From DASTHS01 sp035718085 (GTDB lineage Bacteria; Actinomycetota; Acidimicrobiia; Acidimicrobiales; Palsa-688), in contig DASTHS010000283.1 of NCBI GenBank assembly GCA_035718085.1, positions 1 through 9,676 on the forward strand: a stretch of 9,676 nt of DNA, given 5' to 3'. The notes under the pieces are model-generated. The model searched no databases. It saw only the letters and a list, made by a program, of their open reading frames with translations, and was not told the DNA's origin. Both the position numbers and the translations under genes were made by a program. Shown here piece after piece: positions 1 to 5,778 of this stretch (positions are counted from its first letter, which is position 1; every line of letters begins with the position of its first letter).

Positions 1-124
1 AGCGGCCGACGAGCCCGGCGACGACCGAGATCGCCGCTCCGAGCGCGAAGCGGACGGCGAGGGCGGCGGGCTTCGCCTTGCGCAGCTCGCCGAGGTCGGC
101 CCCGAAGAGCCGGTCGTCGCTCAC
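1..124 (-). CDS. Partial small membrane protein, DUF3147-like (N-terminus only)
   Basis: This is the first 41 codons of a minus-strand gene that runs off the left edge. The GTG start (complement of 122-124) overlaps the TGA of the upstream gene in a GTGA arrangement, which fixes the start and implies translational coupling. The peptide begins MSDDRLFGADLGELRKAKP and then becomes hydrophobic (residues about 21-40, including FALGAAISVVAGLVG). That is a short charged cytoplasmic N-terminus followed by a first membrane segment. The pattern resembles one half of the DUF3147-like membrane protein pairs I recall from actinobacteria, which have no established function. Only the N-terminus is visible, so the family call is inference from resemblance. 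The reading frame and start are well supported; the function is unknown. Confidence 0.6.
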   Translation of the reverse strand, partial: MSDDRLFGADLGELRKAKPAALAVRFALGAAISVVAGLVGR

Positions 125-486
125 CGGGCCCCCGCCACGTCGGCGATGCCGAGCACCGCGGCGGCGACCGCCAACCACACCGCGCCCATGACCAGCGTCC
201 CCCGCAGCGCCCGCAGGCGGCGCACAGCCAGGACCCCGACCCCGCACGCCACGACCATGGCCACGCCCCCGGCGACCATGGCCCCGCTCTCGGTGGCCGC
301 CTTGGCGCTGCCCTCCACGCCGACGACCAGCCCGAGGTTGGCCAGCGCTACCGACGGGGCCGCACCGAACACCCCGGCGAAGCGCTTGGGGCGGACGACC
401 TCCCCGACCAGGGAGAAGAACACCACCAGCAGACCGGCGGCGACCGCCCGCACGGCGAGGAACGGGACGAGGCTCACCCACGACAC
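121..486 (-). CDS. Small four-helix membrane protein, DUF3147-like
   Basis: This gene encodes a 121-residue hydrophobic protein with four likely membrane segments, at residues about 6-30, 40-59, 68-88 and 96-118. The stretch PKRFAGVFGAAPSVALA (residues 33-49) sits between segments 1 and 2. It resembles the conserved motif of DUF3147-like integral membrane proteins, whose function is unknown. The GTG start at 486 is preceded by a weak GGGTAG purine stretch; an in-frame GTG three codons downstream is an alternative start. The stop overlaps the next minus-strand gene by 4 bases, so the two probably form an operon and their products may act as a heteromeric pair. It is divergent from the ERCC4-domain gene, with 39 bases between the starts. 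The family call is from memory of the motif; the membrane topology is read directly from hydrophobicity. Confidence 0.7.
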   Translation of the reverse strand: MSWVSLVPFLAVRAVAAGLLVVFFSLVGEVVRPKRFAGVFGAAPSVALANLGLVVGVEGSAKAATESGAMVAGGVAMVVACGVGVLAVRRLRALRGTLVMGAVWLAVAAAVLGIADVAGAR

Positions 487-525
487 CTACCCGGCTGGGG
501 GCCCCGCCCGTGGCACGCTCTGGCC
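487..525. promoter_or_regulatory. 39-base divergent intergenic region
   Basis: This gap separates the GTG start at 486 (minus) from the GTG start at 526 (plus). It is too short for two complete non-overlapping promoters, so at least one promoter must lie inside the opposing coding sequence. I see no convincing -10 or -35 box. There is no clear Shine-Dalgarno sequence close to the plus-strand GTG, which would be compatible with a leaderless or weakly translated mRNA. Confidence 0.35.
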
Positions 526-1512
526 GTGCCGCTGGTCATCGCCCGCAACCCCGACGAGGGGTCGAGCCTGCCCTACCTGCTGCGGGTGCCCCTCGGCGAT
601 GGCCTGGTGTTCCGCACCTCGGGCACGTGGCCCCGCACGACCGCCCTCTACTGCCACCCGGTGCCGCTCGACGACTGGCCGGCTGAGCCCGACGTGGTCG
701 AGGAGGTGGCGCTGCGCGCCTGCGCCCGCCGGGGGGCAGCCATCGACCTGGTGCTCGACCGGGGGCGCGAGAACCGCTCGCAGCTGGTCTTCACCCAGGC
801 CCGCGGCCGGGACGTCGTGTTCTGGCAGTCACCCCGCACCCGCAAGCAGGCCCGCCCGCAGGTGGCCACCCCGACGGCCCGGGCGGCGGGCATCGCCGAG
901 CTCGAGGTGGTGGTCGACGCCCACGAGCGCTACCCGTGGCGGTTCGCGGGCCGCCAGGTGCGCACGGTGAGCCGGGCGCTGCCCTGCGGCGACTACGGCG
1001 CCGTCGTCGACGGCCGCCTCGTGGCCAGCGTCGAGCGCAAGTCGCTCACCGACCTCCTGTCGTCGCTGACCAGCGGGCGGCTGCGCTTCGCCCTCGCCGA
1101 GCTGGCGGCGCTGCCTCGGGCCGCGGTGGTCGTCGAGGACCGGTGGTCGGCCGTGTTCGCCCAGGACCGGGTGCGCCCGGCCCTCGTCGCCGACGGGCTG
1201 GCCGAGTTGCAGGTGCGGGAGCCGGCCGTGCCCATCGTGTTCTGCGAGACCCGGCCGCTCGCCGAGGAGTACGCCTACCGGTTCCTTGCCGCGGCGGTCA
1301 CCTGGGCAGCGGGCGAGAAAGCCGCGTTGGCGCGCCTCGGCGCCGTGAGCGACGGAAGTGGGCTGGCGGTGGCCCCTCCGGCGCCGGAGCCGTCGACCGC
1401 GGAGGTACGGGCGTGGGCCCGCCGGGCCGGCATCGCCGTGCCCGACCGGGGCCGGCTCGGGCCGGCGGTGTGGGACGCCTACCGGGCGGCTCAGGCCCGC
1501 CCGTGCACGTAG
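526..1512 (+). CDS. ERCC4/XPF-type nuclease domain protein with C-terminal Lsr2-like DNA-binding module
   Basis: The 328-residue product has three parts. Residues 1-125 form an N-terminal region I cannot assign, with a conserved-looking RSQLVFTQARGRDVVFWQSP stretch at 84-103. Residues about 126-265 form an ERCC4 nuclease domain: D131-A-H133-E134, G155-D156-Y157 and E170-R171-K172 with D176 match the VDxRE, GDY and ERKxxxD metal-binding motifs of XPF/MUS81 nucleases. Residues about 291-322 (VRAWARRAGIAVPDRGRLGP followed by VWDAYRAA) match the C-terminal DNA-binding domain of the nucleoid protein Lsr2, with the minor-groove RGR at 308-310. The likely role is a structure-specific or DNA-processing endonuclease in repair. 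The usual arginine of VDxRE is histidine (H133), which could reduce activity. There is no HhH domain like that of XPF and no helicase domain. The GTG start has no clear ribosome binding site. Domain assignment is confident; cellular role is inferred. Confidence 0.85.
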   Translation: MPLVIARNPDEGSSLPYLLRVPLGDGLVFRTSGTWPRTTALYCHPVPLDDWPAEPDVVEEVALRACARRGAAIDLVLDRGRENRSQLVFTQARGRDVVFWQSPRTRKQARPQVATPTARAAGIAELEVVVDAHERYPWRFAGRQVRTVSRALPCGDYGAVVDGRLVASVERKSLTDLLSSLTSGRLRFALAELAALPRAAVVVEDRWSAVFAQDRVRPALVADGLAELQVREPAVPIVFCETRPLAEEYAYRFLAAAVTWAAGEKAALARLGAVSDGSGLAVAPPAPEPSTAEVRAWARRAGIAVPDRGRLGPAVWDAYRAAQARPCT

Positions 1513-2783
1513 CGGGACCACAGGTCGCCGACGCCGACGCCCGACCACACCCGGAGGTGCTCGGCCAGGCCGTCGGTGTCGACGAACCCGCCGGCGTTGG
1601 CCCGGTAGTAGGCGGCCATCGCCGAGCGCAGCCGGTCGGCGCCGCCGATGCGGGCGGCCACCCCCGCGAAGAGGCGGGAGCCGACGGTGTAGCTCTCGAT
1701 GGGCGTGTGGCGCGACCACGGGGACGGCGGGCAGAGCACGACCGGCTCGTCGTCGAGGCCGAGCTCCTCGGCGGCGAAGCGCGGCCCCTCGCTGCGGCGG
1801 GTGCTCGTCGCCCACGACGTGAACGCCTCGTCGATCCACCCGTCGCTGGCGTGCGCCGGCTTGACGCCCCGCCCGAACCACGAGTGGAACACCTCGTGCT
1901 CGAGGGCCCCCACCGAGGCGGTGGTGGCGCCGTCGTACTCCATGCCCCGCCCGGGGCCCCAGACCACCACGGTCATGGCATCGCCGTGGGCCCACGGCCC
2001 GTACCGGGCGGCGTTGTGGGTCACCCAGCCGACCACGTCTTCCTCGCAGGCGGCCAGGTCGGCGTCGACCTCTGCCATCTTCGACGTGCGCACCCGCAGC
2101 GGCGCCGGCCGGCCGGCGACCTCGACGGTGGTGCTGCGCTGCTCGACCTCGTCGACGGGGGCGACGACCAGCATCGGCGACAGGCTGGTGAACGTCGGTG
2201 GGAACTCGACGCGCCACATGCCCTCGCCCTCCTGGCGCACGGCCCCATTGGTGAGCACCACATGGGGCCGGTCGGTGCCGGCGATCTCCAGGCGCACGGT
2301 CAGGGCGAAGCGGTCGTGGGGGAGCGGGGCGGGCAGCCAGCTCTCCAGGTAGCGGCCCGGGCGCAGGTCCGACATCCACAGGTCGAAGCGCACCCCCCGG
2401 TTGCGCCACCCGATCGGCACGGCGCCCTCGGCGTGGGGCGTGTCGAGGGGCCCCTCGAGCTCGAGGAGGTGGGTGCTGGCCGGCTCGACGACCGCCTCGA
2501 GCACCCGCATGCCCGCGCCGGGGCCGCCACCGAGATCGGTGACCGGCCACGCCTCGGCCCCCAGGTCGTGGCCGTCGAGGTGGATCGACTCGACGTACTG
2601 GCGCAGGTCGAGGGCGGGGCGGCCCCCGTCGCCGCCGGCGGTGAAGCGCACGGCGCTGCGCTGGGTGGCCGACCGGGTGGCGGGGTCGAAGCGCAGCGAC
2701 GCGGTGACCTCGGTGACGTCGACGGTGACGGCGACCCCGCCGCCCTCGGCGGGGGTCGGCGGCGGCACGGGGGAGCTGGGCAC
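1491..2783 (-). CDS. M1 (gluzincin) family zinc metallopeptidase, short form
   Basis: The 430-residue product carries HEVFH at 296-300 and E319, which is the exact HExxH-x18-E zinc site of M1 aminopeptidases (H296, H300 and E319 as ligands, E297 as general base). Upstream, GRGMEYDGATT (278-288) corresponds to the GxMEN substrate-binding loop, with Tyr in place of the usual Asn. Downstream, Y365 in SYTVGSRLF is in the right place for the transition-state tyrosine. Residues about 17-235 look like the N-terminal beta-saddle domain. I see no signal peptide or membrane segment, so it is probably cytoplasmic. The usual C-terminal helical domain of 600-900 residue aminopeptidases is mostly missing. 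The predicted role is hydrolysis of peptides from the N-terminus. The start is a GTG with a weak ribosome binding site. The stop overlaps the convergent nuclease gene by 22 bases. The preceding gene on this strand ends 42 bases away, so co-transcription is possible. Confidence 0.85.
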   Translation of the reverse strand: MPSSPVPPPTPAEGGGVAVTVDVTEVTASLRFDPATRSATQRSAVRFTAGGDGGRPALDLRQYVESIHLDGHDLGAEAWPVTDLGGGPGAGMRVLEAVVEPASTHLLELEGPLDTPHAEGAVPIGWRNRGVRFDLWMSDLRPGRYLESWLPAPLPHDRFALTVRLEIAGTDRPHVVLTNGAVRQEGEGMWRVEFPPTFTSLSPMLVVAPVDEVEQRSTTVEVAGRPAPLRVRTSKMAEVDADLAACEEDVVGWVTHNAARYGPWAHGDAMTVVVWGPGRGMEYDGATTASVGALEHEVFHSWFGRGVKPAHASDGWIDEAFTSWATSTRRSEGPRFAAEELGLDDEPVVLCPPSPWSRHTPIESYTVGSRLFAGVAARIGGADRLRSAMAAYYRANAGGFVDTDGLAEHLRVWSGVGVGDLWSRYVHGRA

Positions 2784-2804
2784 CCGCCCAGTCTGCTCAG
2801 CGAG

Positions 2805-2816
2805 CGCCGATCGGCG
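2805..2816. repeat. 12-base perfect palindrome between two minus-strand genes
   Basis: CGCCGATCGGCG is a perfect inverted repeat in the 42-base gap between the stop of the secreted GH25-like gene and the start of the peptidase gene. As RNA it could fold only as a 4-bp stem with a GATC loop and has no U-tract, so it is a poor intrinsic terminator. It could be a dyad operator or simply chance in GC-rich DNA. Confidence 0.3.
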
Positions 2817-2825
2817 GTGCCGGTG

Positions 2826-3725
2826 CTACAAGATGCAGCTGACGTCGCCGTCGATGGACGCCGTCCACTGGGTCAGCTCGGTGGTGCCGCCGGTGAAGGC
2901 GGCCTGTGTGCAGTTGCTCTGCGCCGCCTTCTCGGTGCGTGCGCCGGGGATCCAGTCGGGCAGTCCCCAGAGGTTGCCGGCGGAGGCCGAACCGGGGGTG
3001 CCGGTGATGGTGCTCCACTGCGAGCCGGTCGAGTAGACGCCGACGGCCGAGCCCGCTCCCTGGAGGGCAGCGGTCATGCCCTGCAGGTCGGCGATGTTGT
3101 TCGCCAGGCCCTGCCCGCCGGTCTCCCAGCTGTTGCCGGTCTCCACGTCGAGCCAGACCGGCAACCCCGAGAGCGAGGCGCCGGTCTGGGCGGTCAGGGT
3201 GGGGGCGTCGCCGGGGATCGTCTCGCTGGCGGCGGTGATGCCGTCGACCATGTCGTAGCCGTAGGCCCACGCGCACGCCTGGTCGTCGGCGCCGGGGCCG
3301 CTGCTGCCACTGGCGTAGCCGCAGGGCCCGTACGGGTCGGCGGTCGACGGGGTGGCGGCCGCCCCGAGGTATGCGGGCGAGGGCCAATCGCCGACGGTGT
3401 TCCCCGGGTCGCCGGTGTTCAGGTACGCCTGGGCGGCTGCCTGGTTCGTGCCGGGCGTCAACGCCGCCGCGTAGGCCCACTCGCTGCTGAGGCAGTTGTT
3501 GTAGTCGTTGGCGAGGCCGCCGTTCACGCCGATGACGGCGAAGGCCGCGGAGGTGGGCAGGGCGCTGCCGCACTGGGGGTACGAGGCGTCGATGCCGGTG
3601 GGCGTCGTGGTCGTCGTGCCACCCCCGCCCGTGGGCTTGGCCGCCCATGCGGTGCCGGAGGTGACCATGAGCACGGCGGCGCCGGCGGCGAGCGAGGCTA
3701 TGCCCCGAGTCGTGGTGATGCGCAT
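2826..3725 (-). CDS. Secreted glycoside hydrolase family 25-like (DUF1906-type) domain protein
   Basis: The 299-residue product starts with a classic Sec signal peptide: MRITTTRG, then a hydrophobic core, with cleavage probably after AWA at 26-28. A short Gly/Thr-rich linker (33-41) follows. The rest fits a TIM-barrel GH25/DUF1906 fold: GIDASYPQC near 44-52 (first strand), FAVIGVNGG 62-70, LPVWLDVETG 188-197 with the D193-x-E195 pair expected at a GH25-like active site, VGVYSTGSQW 228-237 and a C-terminal QWTASIDGDVSC 286-297. Six cysteines in the mature part (52, 78, 135, 151, 272, 297) suggest up to three disulfides. It probably acts outside the cell on peptidoglycan or another glycan, but many relatives lack demonstrated activity. 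The ATG at 3725 is chosen because AAGGGGA lies 7 bases upstream and the signal peptide starts exactly there; the frame stays open further upstream without meaning. Confidence 0.8.
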   Translation of the reverse strand: MRITTTRGIASLAAGAAVLMVTSGTAWAAKPTGGGGTTTTTPTGIDASYPQCGSALPTSAAFAVIGVNGGLANDYNNCLSSEWAYAAALTPGTNQAAAQAYLNTGDPGNTVGDWPSPAYLGAAATPSTADPYGPCGYASGSSGPGADDQACAWAYGYDMVDGITAASETIPGDAPTLTAQTGASLSGLPVWLDVETGNSWETGGQGLANNIADLQGMTAALQGAGSAVGVYSTGSQWSTITGTPGSASAGNLWGLPDWIPGARTEKAAQSNCTQAAFTGGTTELTQWTASIDGDVSCIL

Positions 3726-3732
3726 GGATTCG

Positions 3733-3739
3733 TCCCCTT
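3733..3739 (-). promoter_or_regulatory. Ribosome binding site of the secreted GH25-like gene
   Basis: On the minus strand AAGGGGA lies 7 bases before the ATG at 3725. It decides this start over in-frame upstream codons, because the signal peptide begins immediately after it. Confidence 0.65.
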
Positions 3740-3771
3740 CGATCGCCGCGGGCACCGCCCGAGCGAGGCAG

Positions 3772-3777
3772 AAGATA
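3772..3777 (-). promoter_or_regulatory. Candidate -10 box for the secreted GH25-like gene
   Basis: TATCTT on the minus strand lies 46 bases before the ATG and is the only AT-rich hexamer in this GC-rich region with good -10 character. No good -35 is visible at the standard spacing; GTGACC is present, but about 22 bases away. A start near 3765 would give a 5' leader of about 40 bases. Confidence 0.35.
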
Positions 3778-3854
3778 GCGCCGCAAGGGGAGACGCCTCG
3801 GTCACCGGCGCGGCCAGGAACAGCCGGGCCCCGCCCTGCAGTCGGCTGCCGAGG

Positions 3855-3863
3855 TGCTAGGGT
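3855..3863 (+). promoter_or_regulatory. Candidate extended -10 promoter of the ribosomal protein operon
   Basis: TGCTAGGGT fits the actinobacterial extended -10 (TGnTANNNT). It lies 216 bases before the rplC start in the only long non-coding region in front of the operon. The -35 position holds CTGCAG or a similar weak match, which is acceptable for an extended -10. Transcription would start near 3870. It is roughly 80 bases from the divergent candidate -10 at 3772-3777. Confidence 0.5.
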
Positions 3864-3869
3864 GGTCAG

Positions 3870-4064
3870 CCGTTGTCTTCCGCCCGGTCCGCGGGTGTCC
3901 GACCCCCTCGCTGAGCCGGCTCGTTCGAGCCTGCCCGGCGCGTGAGCCGGAGACCCCGCGGCCACATCACCGAGCGCAGCCTCCCAGCCCCGCCACCACG
4001 GGGGGCTCGGCCTGCGCCGGCAACTCGTGTGAGGTCGCCCGGTCGGGCGCCCTCCGCCACGACC
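3870..4064 (+). promoter_or_regulatory. Long GC-rich structured leader upstream of rplC
   Basis: No gene is visible in this stretch. It holds several inverted repeats. GGCTCG/CGAGCC at 3918-3931 folds as a 5-bp stem with a GTTC loop. Its left arm can instead pair further downstream, CCGGCTC 3916-3922 with GAGCCGG 3944-3950. AGCCCC/GGGGCT at 3986-3991 and 4002-4007 gives a 6-bp stem with a 10-base loop. CGCCCG/CGGGCG at 4036-4049 lies 15 bases before the ribosome binding site. Ribosomal protein operons are commonly autoregulated through such leaders (L4 on the S10 leader in E. coli), so a regulatory role is plausible, though no known leader family is recognised. High GC content makes chance hairpins likely. 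Confidence 0.4.
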
Positions 4065-4070
4065 AAAGGA
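4065..4070 (+). promoter_or_regulatory. Ribosome binding site of rplC
   Basis: AAAGGA ends 9 bases before the GTG at 4080. It fixes the rplC start there, rather than at an in-frame upstream codon in the leader; the protein then begins [15 protein letters not shown], as expected for L3. Confidence 0.7.
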
Positions 4071-4079
4071 ACCCCAGCT

Positions 4080-4730
4080 GTGCCATCGAAAGCGATCGTC
4101 GGCGAGAAAGTCGGCATGACCCAGGTGTGGGACGAGCAGAACCGCCAGGTGGCGGTCACCGTCGTCCGGGTGACGCCCGTGCGCGTCGTGCAGGTGAAGA
4201 CGCCCGACCGCGACGGCTACGCCGCCCTGCAGGTCACCTTCGGCACCCGCCGCGCCAAGACCCTCACCAAGCCGGTGCTCGGCCAGTACGCCAAGGCGTC
4301 GGTCGACCCGGGCAAGGAGCTCGTCGAGCTGCGCATCGACGACAGCTCGGCCTACGCCCCCGGCCAGGAGATCGGCGTCGACGTCATCGCCGCCGGCGAG
4401 AAGGTCGACGTCACCGCCATCAGCAAGGGCAAGGGCTTCGCCGGCGGCATCAAGCGCCACAACTTCAAAGGGCAGGGCGCCGCGCACGGCAACCACAAGC
4501 ACCACCGGGCCCCCGGCAGCATCGGGGCGTGCGCCACCCCCGCCCGGGTGTTCAAGGGCACCCGCATGGCCGGCCAGCTCGGCGACGCCAAGGTGACCAC
4601 CCTGAACCTCGAGGTGGTGCAGTCCGACGCCGAGCGTGGGCTGCTGCTGCTCAAGGGCGCCGTGCCGGGGCCACGGGGCGGCACCGTGTTGATCCGCGAG
4701 GCCGTCAAGGCCGGCAAGGGAGCCAAGTAG
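4080..4730 (+). CDS. rplC: 50S ribosomal protein L3
   Basis: The 216-residue product has normal L3 length. L3 binds 23S rRNA early in 50S assembly, and its long loop reaches toward the peptidyl-transferase centre. The hallmarks are the N-terminal [13 protein letters not shown] (5-17), [15 protein letters not shown] (117-131), [20 protein letters not shown] (136-155) and [13 protein letters not shown] (156-168). The position of the glutamine that PrmB methylates in E. coli (Gln150 there) is alanine here (A152), so that modification cannot occur. The GTG start is supported by an AAAGGA ribosome binding site. This is the first gene of the operon in the window; rpsJ, which normally precedes it, is absent and a 354-base divergent region takes its place. 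The stop lies 2 bases before the rplD start. Confidence 0.98.
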   Translation: MPSKAIVGEKVGMTQVWDEQNRQVAVTVVRVTPVRVVQVKTPDRDGYAALQVTFGTRRAKTLTKPVLGQYAKASVDPGKELVELRIDDSSAYAPGQEIGVDVIAAGEKVDVTAISKGKGFAGGIKRHNFKGQGAAHGNHKHHRAPGSIGACATPARVFKGTRMAGQLGDAKVTTLNLEVVQSDAERGLLLLKGAVPGPRGGTVLIREAVKAGKGAK

Positions 4731-4732
4731 CC

Positions 4733-5479
4733 ATGGCCACCGACATCACCGTCCGCGACTTCGAGGGCGCCGAGGGCGGCACCGTGCCCCTCGACGAGGC
4801 CATCTTCGGCATCCAGCCCAACGTCGCCGTGCTCCACCAGGTCGTCGTCGCCCAGCTGGCCGCCGCCCGGTCGGGCACCCAGAGCACCAAGACCCGCGCC
4901 GAGGTCTCCGGCGGCGGCAAGAAGCCCTTCAAGCAGAAGGGCACCGGCCGGGCCCGCCAGGGCTCCGAGCGGGCCCCGCACTTCAGCGGCGGTGGCATCG
5001 CCCTCGGCCCCAAGCCCCGCAAGTACACCCAGCGCACCCCCAAGAAGATGGTGCAGCTCGCCCTGCGCTCGGCGCTCTCCGACCGCCAGGCCGAGGGCAA
5101 GGTGGTCGTGGTCACCAGCTGGCCGTGGTCGCCGCCGTCGACCCGCAGCGCCCGGGGCGCCCTGGCCGCCCTCGGCTGCACCGGCAGGGTGCTCGTCGTG
5201 CTCAGCCGCGACGACGAAGACGCCTTCAAGAGCTTCCGCAACATCCCCGAGGTGCAGGTGATCCTCGCCGGCGAGCTCAACGCCTACGACGTGTTGCGCA
5301 ACGACTGGGTGGTCTTCACCACCCGCACCCTGCCGGGCACCACCGGCGAGCCCACCGGTGCCGAGGTCGCCCTCGACGCCCCGGCCGCCGCCGACGACGA
5401 GCCGGCCGTGCAGTCGACCACCCAGGTCGCCGAGGCCGACACCACCGTGACCGACGCCGACGCCGAGGAAGTGCGCTGA
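4733..5479 (+). CDS. rplD: 50S ribosomal protein L4 with acidic C-terminal tail
   Basis: The 248-residue product carries the L4 signature [15 protein letters not shown] (64-78), then [13 protein letters not shown] (86-98) and [14 protein letters not shown] (103-116). The extended arm at about 45-95 lines the peptide exit tunnel, and the Rossmann-like globular domain sits on the ribosome surface. [15 protein letters not shown] (182-196) marks the end of the conserved core. Residues 201-248 are an added tail with 12 acidic residues and one arginine, rich in Ala, Thr and Pro. It is absent from E. coli L4 (201 residues) and probably disordered. L4 is the autogenous regulator of the S10 operon in E. 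coli; whether it acts here on the leader before rplC is unknown. AAGGGAG lies 10 bases upstream of the ATG. The stop overlaps the rplW ATG by 1 base. Confidence 0.98.
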   Translation: MATDITVRDFEGAEGGTVPLDEAIFGIQPNVAVLHQVVVAQLAAARSGTQSTKTRAEVSGGGKKPFKQKGTGRARQGSERAPHFSGGGIALGPKPRKYTQRTPKKMVQLALRSALSDRQAEGKVVVVTSWPWSPPSTRSARGALAALGCTGRVLVVLSRDDEDAFKSFRNIPEVQVILAGELNAYDVLRNDWVVFTTRTLPGTTGEPTGAEVALDAPAAADDEPAVQSTTQVAEADTTVTDADAEEVR

Positions 5480-5778
5480 TGCCCGCCGACCCCCGTGACG
5501 TGATCCTCCGGCCGGTCGTGTCGGAGAAGAGCTACGGCCTGATGGACCAGGGCGTCTACACGTTCGTGGTGGCGCCCGGGTCGAACAAGATCGAGATCCG
5601 CCAGGCCGTCGAGAAGATCTTCGGCGTCGAGGTGGTGAAGGTCAACACCCTCAACCGCGAGGGCAAGCGCAAGCGGAACCGGCGCCGGTCGACCTTCGGC
5701 AAGCGGCCCGACACCAAGCGTGCGCTGGTCACCCTCGCCGAGGGCCAGAGCATCCCGATCCTCGAAGGAAACGACTGA
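5479..5778 (+). CDS. rplW: 50S ribosomal protein L23
   Basis: The 99-residue product has normal L23 length. L23 sits at the rim of the polypeptide exit tunnel, where it docks trigger factor and the signal recognition particle. Typical features are [16 protein letters not shown] (7-22), [20 protein letters not shown] (27-46), [13 protein letters not shown] (47-59) and the basic loop KRKRNRRR (63-70). The start ATG overlaps the rplD stop (TGATG), with GAGGAA just upstream inside rplD. The stop likewise overlaps the rplB ATG, so translation is probably coupled on both sides. I see nothing unusual. Confidence 0.98.
   Translation: MPADPRDVILRPVVSEKSYGLMDQGVYTFVVAPGSNKIEIRQAVEKIFGVEVVKVNTLNREGKRKRNRRRSTFGKRPDTKRALVTLAEGQSIPILEGND

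Noticed and set aside
829..3860. Very long open frames opposite or across the peptidase, nuclease and GH25-like genes, such as plus 936-3860 and minus 829-2550
   Set aside because: These translate to Arg/Gly/Ala/Pro-rich low-complexity sequence without domains, typical of antisense or shifted frames in very GC-rich DNA, and they overlap genes with clear motifs.
3986..4049. GC-rich hairpins before rplC as an intrinsic terminator
   Set aside because: No U-tract follows either stem, and they lie inside the presumed leader of the operon.
3942..4079. Earlier in-frame start for rplC at 3942
   Set aside because: The extra 46 residues are Arg/Pro-rich and unlike any L3 N-terminus. The GTG at 4080 has an AAAGGA ribosome binding site and starts the canonical MPSKAIVG.
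3726..4079. rpsJ or another small gene before rplC
   Set aside because: No frame on either strand gives S10-like or other recognisable protein sequence.
3726..4505. Upstream extension of the secreted GH25-like gene to a start at 4505
   Set aside because: It would run antisense through rplC. The ATG at 3725 has a strong ribosome binding site and begins a perfect signal peptide.
3854..4732. Long plus-strand frame before rplD starting at 3854
   Set aside because: It is an upstream in-frame extension of rplD that crosses rplC out of frame; the residues before 4733 are low-complexity and not L4-like.
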